29,630 bases of DNA from IMG/VR virus record IMGVR_UViG_3300047476_000404, positions 1-29,630 of that record, one strand, 5' to 3'. The notes below the pieces were generated by a model. It was not told the DNA's origin. It did no database searches and was given only the letters and a program-made list of their open reading frames with translations. A program made the position numbers and the translations under genes. Positions within the stretch are counted from its first letter, which is position 1. Every line of letters starts with the position of its first letter. Below, in pieces: positions 16,845 through 22,660 of this stretch. This DNA comes from a virus.

Positions 16845-16899
16845 TGATGATTTCTCCAGTACTAATAAAAATCCATTCTTCTATTGTATACGGCCACAT
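16819..16899 (-). CDS. Possible 26-aa leader peptide overlapping the lysin start
   Basis: A short frame with ATG at 16899, strong AAGGAG Shine-Dalgarno at six bases spacing, encoding MWPYTIEEWIFISTGEIING and six more residues, TGA at 16819-16821. It overlaps the first 26 bases of the lysin gene in another frame and contains the lysin Shine-Dalgarno. It could couple or meter lysin translation. Its Shine-Dalgarno is better than that of the lysin itself. No homologue is recognised. Confidence 0.4.
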   Translation of the reverse strand: MWPYTIEEWIFISTGEIINGKCPGLN

Positions 16900-16930
16900 G
16901 GGCTTTCTCCTTGTATATAGGTTTTCTGAA

Positions 16931-16960
16931 AAACAAACAGGGGGGATTTCTCCCCCCTGT
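16931..16960 (-). terminator. Rho-independent terminator after the hsp20-lipoprotein unit
   Basis: A perfect 10-bp stem (ACAGGGGGGA at 16937-16946 with TCCCCCCTGT at 16951-16960) around a 4-base loop. On the minus strand the stem is followed by TTGTTTTT, a T-rich run that sets the direction. It lies 20 bases after the lipoprotein stop and separates the Hsp20 unit from the lysin-glycan operon. Confidence 0.9.
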
Positions 16961-16979
16961 CTTAGAATATTTTAATGTC

Positions 16980-17147
16980 TTACTTAGCAGTAGTTGATTC
17001 AGCAGGAGCATCTGGTGCAACTGTCTGAGTTGCAGCAGGTTCTTCCTTCTTACCACCACCGTTATTAACATCGCCTGTCTGAACCTTGCAACCAGCAAGG
17101 CCAAGCCCAAGAGCAGCAACAGCAACAAGTGTAAAAGTCTTCATCAT
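16980..17147 (-). CDS. Small lipoprotein (55 aa)
   Basis: A 55-residue frame, ATG 17147 or 17144, TAA at 16980-16982. The N terminus MMKTFTLVAVAALGLGLAGC is a signal peptide with a lipobox (LAGC, Cys20 as the lipidated residue). The mature part is 36 residues, Gly-Lys-Glu rich then Ala/Pro/Thr rich, without predicted structure. It would be an envelope lipoprotein. Possibilities include an outer-membrane spanin-type lysis protein or a superinfection-exclusion protein, but no inner-membrane spanin partner is visible. GGAG precedes the start by nine bases, and a terminator follows the stop. Confidence 0.85.
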   Translation of the reverse strand: MMKTFTLVAVAALGLGLAGCKVQTGDVNNGGGKKEEPAATQTVAPDAPAESTTAK

Positions 17148-17162
17148 GATGTATTACTCCAA

Positions 17163-17372
17163 TTATAGTGTTGATCCGTAACTTCCGAATGAAGCCACGT
17201 TACCGTTTGGAAGCTTGCAATGCCAGCCATTATTGACAGGCATAAGACTTCCCTTCATACTCAAACATTTGCCCTTGAAGGCAGCAATTCGAGTAACCTT
17301 TGTTTCTTCGGCATGAGCAGAAGAAAACATAGATGTGATAGCGACGAATGCCGCAAGATATCCGATTTTCAT
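17163..17372 (-). CDS. Small secreted protein with signal peptide (69 aa)
   Basis: 69 residues. MKIGYLAAFVAITSMFSSAHA is a classic Sec signal peptide with an AHA cleavage site before EETK. The mature 48 residues contain two Cys (positions 36 and 52) that could form a disulfide in the periplasm, and a Gly/Ser-rich C terminus. I recognise no family. It lies between hsp20 (17389) and the lipoprotein gene (17147), so three short-spaced genes share one promoter and terminator. AAGGG precedes the ATG. Confidence 0.8.
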   Translation of the reverse strand: MKIGYLAAFVAITSMFSSAHAEETKVTRIAAFKGKCLSMKGSLMPVNNGWHCKLPNGNVASFGSYGSTL

Positions 17373-17388
17373 TGTTTAACCCTTTTGA

Positions 17389-17901
17389 TTAAGCCACGGA
17401 CTTTTTCGATAAAAAACTTTTAGCCTCGTTAGCTTCTGTTGCAATGTCAGAGCCTTCATTAGTATTGATATCAATCTTTCTTGGCTTTTTAGATTCAGGG
17501 ATGAATCGTTCAAGCCAAATCTTTAACATACCATTAATAAGGTCGGCGTTCTTGACTTCAACAGTGTCGGCAAGGGTAAACTTGCGTGTAAACGCTCGGT
17601 CTGCGATGCCTTTGTAAAGATAAGAATTAGCATCGTCTGACGTGATTGATCCCTTGATTGTGAGAACATTGTCTTCAAGAACGAGTTCAATGTCCTGCTT
17701 ACCAAAGCCAGCGACAGCGATCTCAATCGTGTATGTGTTCTCACCTGTCTTACGAATGTTGTAGGGTGGATAAGCCACGGCCTTGGGAAGAGTTTCCGCA
17801 AAGTCAGCCAAACGCTTGAAAGCGTCATCAAATCCTACAGCAGATTTTGTGAGGGTGTTGAATGAAGAGGGATCAAAGAGTGAAAATAGATTAGATGTCA
17901 T
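17389..17901 (-). CDS. hsp20: Hsp20 small heat-shock protein (IbpA-like)
   Basis: 170 residues. The alpha-crystallin domain runs roughly 45-145: YPPYNIRKTGENTYTIEIAV is the start of the IbpA-type domain, then AGFGKQDIEL, VLTIKG, and a later NGMLKIWLERFIPE with the IPE motif used in oligomer assembly (I-x-I/V-like). It is an ATP-independent chaperone that holds unfolding proteins; phages of the T4-like cyanophage group often carry one, possibly for virion assembly. The leader upstream contains a sigma70-type promoter and a hairpin that buries the Shine-Dalgarno, see 17909-17927. Confidence 0.96.
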   Translation of the reverse strand: MTSNLFSLFDPSSFNTLTKSAVGFDDAFKRLADFAETLPKAVAYPPYNIRKTGENTYTIEIAVAGFGKQDIELVLEDNVLTIKGSITSDDANSYLYKGIADRAFTRKFTLADTVEVKNADLINGMLKIWLERFIPESKKPRKIDINTNEGSDIATEANEAKSFLSKKSVA

Positions 17902-17908
17902 ATTGTTT

Positions 17909-17996
17909 TCTCCTTAAATAAGCGAGATTTCATTTAGTCCCCTTTCCTTTTCGGCAAAGGGGTTGTCGGGTACGCAAAACCTTTTTAACCCCGACA
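17909..17996 (-). promoter_or_regulatory. ROSE-like RNA thermometer in the hsp20 5' leader
   Basis: In the minus-strand RNA, CUCGCUU (17920-17926) pairs with the Shine-Dalgarno AAGGAG (17910-17915) across a 4-base AUUU loop, leaving a single G bulged. One more U-A pair (17927 with 17909) closes the stem. The UCGCU segment fits the UYGCU core of ROSE elements, which repress small heat-shock genes below heat-shock temperature through this bulged-G pairing. Two further hairpins lie upstream: CCCCUUU/AAAGGGG (17939-17945 with 17956-17962, plus two inner pairs) and a 7-bp UGUCGGG/CCCGACA stem (17964-17970 with 17990-17996). The leader of about 95 bases matches ROSE architecture. Neither upstream hairpin has a U-run, so they are not ordinary terminators. 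Confidence 0.7.
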
Positions 17997-18002
17997 CCAC
18001 TA

Positions 18003-18031
18003 TATATACAACTTCATGGTCCCCACGTCAA
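18003..18031 (-). promoter_or_regulatory. Sigma70-type promoter for hsp20
   Basis: TTGACG (18026-18031) and TATATA (18003-18008) are separated by exactly 17 bases on the minus strand. Transcription would begin near 17996, just at the first leader hairpin. It lies at the end of the PAAR gene region upstream of hsp20. Confidence 0.7.
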
Positions 18032-18045
18032 GGGGATTCGTGCGG

Positions 18046-18342
18046 CTAATCGTAACAAAAAGTATCGCCGCTTCCTTGAGCAGTCTGATTTTCACTTGGT
18101 GCAAGGTGTTTTGGGCTTGCACAATCACCAGTAGTTTTGTCCGGCCCATTTACAATAATGTTTTTATTTTCGATGAATACAGCATCACCTGTCGTATTGA
18201 TCAAAGGGCCTCCACCGTGTGTATTTCTATCCCCAACAACCGCCCACAGTTCATTGTTTACGTACACTGATGACTGTCCGGTCACAACTGTGGTTGCTCC
18301 ACAGGCACGGAGATGCCCATGAATATGTACCCCTTTTGCCAT
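18046..18342 (-). CDS. 5.4: PAAR-domain spike tip protein (T4 gp5.4-like)
   Basis: 98 residues, the same size as T4 gp5.4 (97). It starts MAKGVHIHGHLRACGATTVV, with Gly/His-rich short beta segments typical of PAAR, and contains GPLINTTGDAVFIENK and a His/Cys set (His6, His8, Cys14, Cys near 74 and 96) that may bind the single metal seen in PAAR tips. The protein caps the central spike of contractile tails and pierces the outer membrane. It follows the small spike-like gene (18342-18566), overlapping its stop by one base, which fits a spike module. Confidence 0.85.
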   Translation of the reverse strand: MAKGVHIHGHLRACGATTVVTGQSSVYVNNELWAVVGDRNTHGGGPLINTTGDAVFIENKNIIVNGPDKTTGDCASPKHLAPSENQTAQGSGDTFCYD

Positions 18343-18566
18343 TATTCTTTATCCTTTGGATTCAGATCAATTCGCTTTGACTTGAGCACCATATGCTTCT
18401 CGGCTTCCATATTGATATTCTGGGCCTTAAAGTCCATGTCCTCGGCTTCGAATCGCATCTGTTTTGCACCAGTAACGTCTACTGATCCATCTGGATGAAT
18501 ATGAACAGTTACACCATAGGCACTAATAACTTCTTCTGGTGGAGATAGATAAAGTAGTTTAGCCAT
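18342..18566 (-). CDS. Small spike-like beta-helix protein (gp5 C-terminal type)
   Basis: 74 residues. From residue 17 on, the sequence has short alternating polar/hydrophobic repeats: VTVHIHPDGSVDVTGAK, MRFEAEDMDF, INMEAEKHMVLKSK. This periodicity resembles the intertwined beta-helix of VgrG and T4 gp5 needle domains, where it trimerises. It directly precedes PAAR, so it may be a short separate spike that PAAR caps. An alternative is a small baseplate accessory protein. It overlaps the dUTPase end by eight bases. Confidence 0.6.
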   Translation of the reverse strand: MAKLLYLSPPEEVISAYGVTVHIHPDGSVDVTGAKQMRFEAEDMDFKAQNINMEAEKHMVLKSKRIDLNPKDKE

Positions 18567-19080
18567 TCTTACTTACTCCTGTTGAACCCATACCACCCTT
18601 ACGATCAGTTCTTTGAGTTGGTTGTGTCTTAGTTTCAGTAATCTTATAGACCTCTGACTTCACAAGTTCAGCTTGAGCCACACGATCACCATTACGAATT
18701 ACAACTTTGATTTCGGATGTGTTATGAAGAAGAACCATTGTTTCGTGATAGTAATCAGAATCGATTACACCCTCAAGGTTAGCAAGGATAAGTCCCTGCT
18801 TATATGATAGACCAGACCGAGGATGAACCCGAATAGAATAGCCTTTTGGAATATCAAAGATAAGGCCGGTTGGAACCATTGCTCGCTCACCGGGCATCAG
18901 AATGATTGTGTTGTTATACATTTCAAATGTCCGAGTGAACTCGGCATTTTCTTTTGTATATCCCTGATACGATGACTTACCAGAAAACTGTGCTGCCAGA
19001 TCAAAACAGGCAGCTTCCTTGGTAGCAAAGGAAGGAATAGTCACATCAACATGTGTCTTAAAAACTTTTAGTGCTGTCAT
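18559..19080 (-). CDS. dut: dUTPase (trimeric type)
   Basis: 173 residues from ATG 19080, with GGAG eight bases upstream and the upstream gene ending at 19104. All five motifs of trimeric dUTPases are visible: ACFDLAA (24-30), PRSGLS (87-92), GVIDSDY (104-110), RVAQAEL (133-139) and RKGGMGSTG (160-168). It hydrolyses dUTP to dUMP, keeping uracil out of phage DNA and feeding dTMP synthesis. Motif V has Met where Phe usually stacks on the uracil (GGFGSTG). An insertion of about 25 residues after motif I (33-57) is longer than in E. coli Dut. Confidence 0.95.
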   Translation of the reverse strand: MTALKVFKTHVDVTIPSFATKEAACFDLAAQFSGKSSYQGYTKENAEFTRTFEMYNNTIILMPGERAMVPTGLIFDIPKGYSIRVHPRSGLSYKQGLILANLEGVIDSDYYHETMVLLHNTSEIKVVIRNGDRVAQAELVKSEVYKITETKTQPTQRTDRKGGMGSTGVSKNG

Positions 19081-19103
19081 AATATAAACTCCAGAATAAA
19101 ATA

Positions 19104-20453
19104 TTATCTTGAGATTTCTTCCCAATCTATTGTAGCCAGACCATCATCACTGGCAAAAGCAGTTGCCATCGTTACTGTAATAGGAAAGGCTGTTCCTGTC
19201 AAGCCATTTCTTTCAAGCTGGAACTTGAACAAGGCTTCTTTTAGAATGTCTGTAGAAATAGATGCTTGTGTTGTGGCAGTGGCAAATCCAGAAGCAAGAG
19301 TTGTTCCACCAGTTATCGTATTTGCAGTAAGATCATATTCAACAGACGAGTCTGCTGATGCTGAAGTCCAAGTTGTATTAGCCAAGGTTCCATTTTTTAT
19401 CACTTTCCATTTTACACGGGCGTTGTTACCAACACACAATAGAGACAGAGCAGTAACAATAACGATTGCATCAAGCCTGTCACTTTTCAGACGAATGGAG
19501 ACAATGGGAATGTCTGCACCAAGTGTGGTGCCTAAATCTTTTGGTCCTTCTACAGGAGTACCAACCGCCTGTTGAGAACCACGAAGTTCGTAGCCGCCCT
19601 CAGATACAATAGATGAACAGACTTGTTTGAGCGTGCTTGAGTTTGCCGTAACTCCAATATTTTTTATCTCATATCTCAAAGGCAAAGAGGCTGTTGTGAT
19701 ATATGTTGATGTGATATAGTTAGCATGATGGAATGTGTGGCAGGGAATAAGCTGCCCGTCAATAATAAAGCCACATCTAACAGACCCAAGACCAAGCCAT
19801 TCAACATCAATATAGCTGATCTGTGCTTTAGAAATATCAAGCGTTCTTCCAGAAGGGTTTCTGTTCGCTGTTGGTGGATTTTCCGTCCATGCACCTGTAT
19901 TGGTGCCATCCATTGTATCAATATTCCAGTTCGATTGGGCCACACGAGTTTCTGTGACATTACCGGTTACATAAGACCTCTCGACCAGATACAGGGTGTT
20001 GTTAGCCAGTTCGAGATAGATACCATTGTTGGCACCATAGTAACCAACTCTTTGCCGTAAGTTTGTTTGGGCTGGAGCCATAACAAAGGTATTCAGGATT
20101 TGTAGAGACTTACCGGGCTGATACGAAAAGACCTTGGTAGTTTCACGAATGACTTCTGCATTTGCAGCGGTCGTCACGGCCATATTGATAAGACCTTCGT
20201 TGGCTGAGAAGGTGACAGTAGAGTTGCCTGATGTATTTGATGTTACCCATAACCCATTGTCTCTATATCGGTGAGACGAATCAAACATGGTAAGTGGGGT
20301 AGACATTCTTGCTCTACCGAAAGCATCAACAGCAGTACCGGATGGGTTAGCACCACCAATAACATTGCCATACCTATCAGCAATCATCACTGTCTCAAAC
20401 AGTGTTTTCTCTTGTGGTAGGAATTGATTTAGGTCTTTACGATACTGTGCCAT
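19104..20453 (-). CDS. Virion structural protein, conserved in marine T4-like phages
   Basis: 449 residues. The N-terminal region contains DAFGRARMSTPLTMFDSSHRY and RDNGLW, then VFSYQPGKSL, a pattern I recall from virion structural proteins of T4-like cyanophages. Beyond about residue 130 it is rich in Thr, Ser, Asn and Gly with beta-type alternation, as expected of tail-fibre, baseplate or decoration proteins. No enzymatic motif. It lies between a HAD phosphatase and dUTPase, with TAATG coupling to the upstream gene. Confidence 0.75.
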   Translation of the reverse strand: MAQYRKDLNQFLPQEKTLFETVMIADRYGNVIGGANPSGTAVDAFGRARMSTPLTMFDSSHRYRDNGLWVTSNTSGNSTVTFSANEGLINMAVTTAANAEVIRETTKVFSYQPGKSLQILNTFVMAPAQTNLRQRVGYYGANNGIYLELANNTLYLVERSYVTGNVTETRVAQSNWNIDTMDGTNTGAWTENPPTANRNPSGRTLDISKAQISYIDVEWLGLGSVRCGFIIDGQLIPCHTFHHANYITSTYITTASLPLRYEIKNIGVTANSSTLKQVCSSIVSEGGYELRGSQQAVGTPVEGPKDLGTTLGADIPIVSIRLKSDRLDAIVIVTALSLLCVGNNARVKWKVIKNGTLANTTWTSASADSSVEYDLTANTITGGTTLASGFATATTQASISTDILKEALFKFQLERNGLTGTAFPITVTMATAFASDDGLATIDWEEISR

Positions 20454-21169
20454 TATTCAGCCACCTTTTTAACTGACACTTGCTGCCCTTTATGTGATAC
20501 TTGTATTCCACCGAAATCAATGTTGGGGTGGATTTGTTTTAATGTCTGACCAGCAGGATTTGCTCCAACATCATGAATAGATGTAACATTGGCAGGGTGA
20601 TCATCATATCCGGTCACTTTACGAATGTTGTGTCCCTGTGTCTTAAGTTTGCGAATAACTCTATTTAGTGTTATAGCCTTATTAACATGTGTAGGATTTT
20701 TGCCTTCATTACCGGCCCTATGAAGATGAATCTTATCCATATCAAGACCCATCTGCTTTAGAGCACCGAGAAGAATATGCGGATGCTCCATGTCTGCTCT
20801 GGCAGTAATGATATGAACGTGATGACCGGCATCAACCAACCTTTGGGCATGACGGACCATTTTATGAATAGGTGAGGCAGAATCAGCAAACTTTTTTGAA
20901 CTCGCAAACTCAGAATAGTCATAGGAGTGACCGGGTTCAAGTTTATATCTGTTATAGTCGGAAGTAGAAAGGGTCTTAACATGGTTGCCAGCAGAATCTT
21001 TTACACGAATCTTGGCACCCTTTTCTGGATCATGCTTTACCAGAGTGTCGTCCATATCAAACCAGTGAAGATGTTCTTCTGGTTTTACGCCACCTTCAGG
21101 CTCATAGATAGCCCGTTTAAGTTTTTGAAGCAATTTTTCTTCTTCCAGAAATTCTTTAAACCCTAGCAT
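20453..21169 (-). CDS. HAD phosphatase with capsid-targeting-like N terminus
   Basis: 238 residues. The HAD core is intact: FDMDDTLVKHD (Asp38 and Asp40), IITARAD (Thr122), and VTGYDDHPAN near 190 as the acidic motif. An insertion between them (45-95) may form the cap. Residues 1-25 are separate from the core: MLGFKEFLEEEKLLQ resembles T4 capsid-targeting sequences (MKTYQEFIAEA of the internal proteins), and IYE (21-23) fits the gp21 protease site (L/I-x-E). The protein may be packaged in the head or acts on nucleotides or polynucleotide ends, as T4 Pnkp-type HAD domains do. Substrate unknown. Confidence 0.8.
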   Translation of the reverse strand: MLGFKEFLEEEKLLQKLKRAIYEPEGGVKPEEHLHWFDMDDTLVKHDPEKGAKIRVKDSAGNHVKTLSTSDYNRYKLEPGHSYDYSEFASSKKFADSASPIHKMVRHAQRLVDAGHHVHIITARADMEHPHILLGALKQMGLDMDKIHLHRAGNEGKNPTHVNKAITLNRVIRKLKTQGHNIRKVTGYDDHPANVTSIHDVGANPAGQTLKQIHPNIDFGGIQVSHKGQQVSVKKVAE

Positions 21170-21576
21170 TACTCTTCCCTGCGTTTTCCCTTACCGATGG
21201 TATATTTAGTAATCAACTGCCACTCATTCTTTTCCTTATGGGAAATGATCTTGATCTGACTTAGGGGTGTTATGGGGTCCTTGCTCTTTTCTTCGTCCAC
21301 AAGATCAACCAAACCCCATTCATGGAGAAGATTTGAAATTGTGTTTCTACGGCCTTTATCGTCTTCGGTAAAGTCTGACCGCTTACCATCCAGAAGAAAT
21401 AGTTCCTTAAAATGCACGATGTAGTACTTACTCTGCTTATGTAGAATATGGCAGGACTGATAAAGAATCTTGTCCTTGCGTGATGCGACACCGATACGTG
21501 AAAGGGTTTCTCTTACTTTGAGAAAGTCATCTGGTTCTGGTAGCCTCACTTCTATTAGATCGTTTAGGTCTAGCAT
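21169..21576 (-). CDS. regA: RegA translational repressor
   Basis: 135 residues. EPDDFLKVRETLSRIGVAS, KDKILYQSCHILHKQSKYYIVHFKELF and KYTIGKG closely match T4 RegA (PEDFLKVKETLTRMGIA, KDKVLYQSCHILQKKGLYYIVHFKEM, KYTIGN). RegA binds mRNA near early-gene start codons, blocking translation of its own and clamp-loader messages in T4. The start at 21576 lies 50 bases inside gene 62, with GGTGG upstream. Gene 62 followed by regA is the T4 order, but gene 43 does not come next here. Confidence 0.95.
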   Translation of the reverse strand: MLDLNDLIEVRLPEPDDFLKVRETLSRIGVASRKDKILYQSCHILHKQSKYYIVHFKELFLLDGKRSDFTEDDKGRRNTISNLLHEWGLVDLVDEEKSKDPITPLSQIKIISHKEKNEWQLITKYTIGKGKRREE

Positions 21577-21952
21577 TATTCATTCCACCCTTGTTTATTC
21601 TCTGCTTAAGTTCGTCCAATTGAGCGGGGGAGAGGATAGTAAGAACCTGCTTGGCTTTCTCATTTGAATACCCATAATATTCCTTCACAACATCCAAATC
21701 CTCAATCGTCTCTCGTTTGAGCCATTTTTGATATGGTCTCTTATATGGACGTATACTATTTAGATAATAGTGATATTGCAGATATGCATCAGTATTGGGC
21801 AGAAGATTCATCTGATTGGCATTCATTACACAATCGTAATGAAAGGACAATGCCTTGTTGACAACAAACGGTGTGTAGTCTTTGTCATCCTCCAGAACAT
21901 TCTTCTTAGTTTGAAGGATGGACGGAATGATTTCTTTGAACAGATCAGCCAT
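21527..21952 (-). CDS. 62: Clamp-loader small subunit (gp62-like)
   Basis: 141 residues, shorter than T4 gp62 (187). KDYTPFVVNKALSFHYDCVMNANQMN and LNSIRPYKRPYQKWLK match the core of phage gp62 proteins (T4: KDYSKFMVENALS, GKRYGKWAK), and VVKEYYGYSNEKAKQVLTILS the C-terminal helix region. It forms the clamp-loader with gp44 to place gp45 on DNA. Its last 17 residues are basic and come from DNA that also encodes the start of RegA. A 58-residue gene ends eight bases inside its start. Confidence 0.9.
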   Translation of the reverse strand: MADLFKEIIPSILQTKKNVLEDDKDYTPFVVNKALSFHYDCVMNANQMNLLPNTDAYLQYHYYLNSIRPYKRPYQKWLKRETIEDLDVVKEYYGYSNEKAKQVLTILSPAQLDELKQRINKGGMNNARPKRSNRSEATRTR

Positions 21953-22121
21953 TATTATCTTTCTCTTTCAAGTATTCTTCGACAGGAATACGTCTAACTT
22001 CGCTGGCAGGACCAAATGTTTGTTTCTGTCTGAAAGACCTAGTAACAACTCGTTCTTCTCGACGCATCTGTCGTAACTTCTCCTTTTCCCCAAAGGATAG
22101 TTCTTTTTTATCTTTTGCCAT
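21945..22121 (-). CDS. Hypothetical charged small protein (58 aa)
   Basis: A frame from ATG 22121 to TGA at 21945-21947. It encodes a highly basic, Arg/Lys/Glu-rich protein starting MAKDKKELSFGEKEKLRQMR and ending in an acidic EEYLKEKDNNG. It overlaps the C-terminal end of the homing-endonuclease remnant by one base (TGATG) and gene 62 by eight. The neat fit suggests it was directly behind gene 44 before the endonuclease inserted. Function unknown. Confidence 0.7.
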   Translation of the reverse strand: MAKDKKELSFGEKEKLRQMRREERVVTRSFRQKQTFGPASEVRRIPVEEYLKEKDNNG

Positions 22122-22660
22122 CAAGATATATCCACTAGGTTTGATTTTTTACGGTTAGTTTGCCAAGGCAACATTTGCAGATTTTCTTTTTTAGAAAGTT
22201 CTTCAATCGTCATTTTATTTTTCCAGCCATAATCAATAGGTATAATATGATCTAGTTGATAGCCGTCTTCAACACCACATAATGTTCGTGAATAATTATT
22301 TGGGTTTATCTCACTCTTATATTCTTTATAAGTTTTTTCTGTCTGCCAAATAACCTTGTTGTAAAAATCCCAATATTCTCTTTCGTGTCTATGGTCTACC
22401 CATCTTGGACTAGATTATCCCTTTCTTGATTTACCAAACCAAGGATTACCTTCACCTTGCCAATGATATTGTGGACTCCAGTTTCCTGATCTTTTTTGTC
22501 CTTTTTGTTTTTCTGCATATGAGGCAACTCTTTCGTCAGTTTCAGCACACAACCCCTTATTCCAAGGAATCTTACCTTTATTGTTTGGTAAGATTCCTTT
22601 TGCTGCCCTACGTTTGGCAGATTCAGACATTTTTTTACGGGTTTCTTCTGATATTGCCAT
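22121..22660 (-). pseudogene. NUMOD3-HNH homing endonuclease split by in-frame TAA
   Basis: One frame of 180 codons with a single internal stop TAA at 22415-22417. The first 81 residues (ATG 22660) carry NUMOD3 DNA-binding motifs: EETRKKMSESAKRR near the start, NKGKIPWNKG, and GNPWFGKSRKG just before the stop. After it the same frame continues SSPRWVDHRHEREYW, then YQLDHIIPIDYG, ENLQMLPWQTNRKKSN, an HNH nuclease core, to TGA at 22121-22123. A CAA-to-TAA change would explain it. The upstream stop of gene 44 abuts its ATG, so the element sits precisely between genes 44 and 62. Only the DNA-binding half is translated unless there is readthrough. Confidence 0.85.

Noticed and set aside
16862-17128. 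An 88-codon minus-strand frame rich in Leu.
   Set aside because: It runs through the terminator and overlaps the lipoprotein gene in another frame; the lipoprotein has a signal peptide, lipobox and Shine-Dalgarno, this frame has none.
17939-17996. The two GC-rich hairpins before hsp20 as terminators of the PAAR unit.
   Set aside because: No T-run follows either on the minus strand and both lie downstream of the promoter, so they belong to the hsp20 leader.
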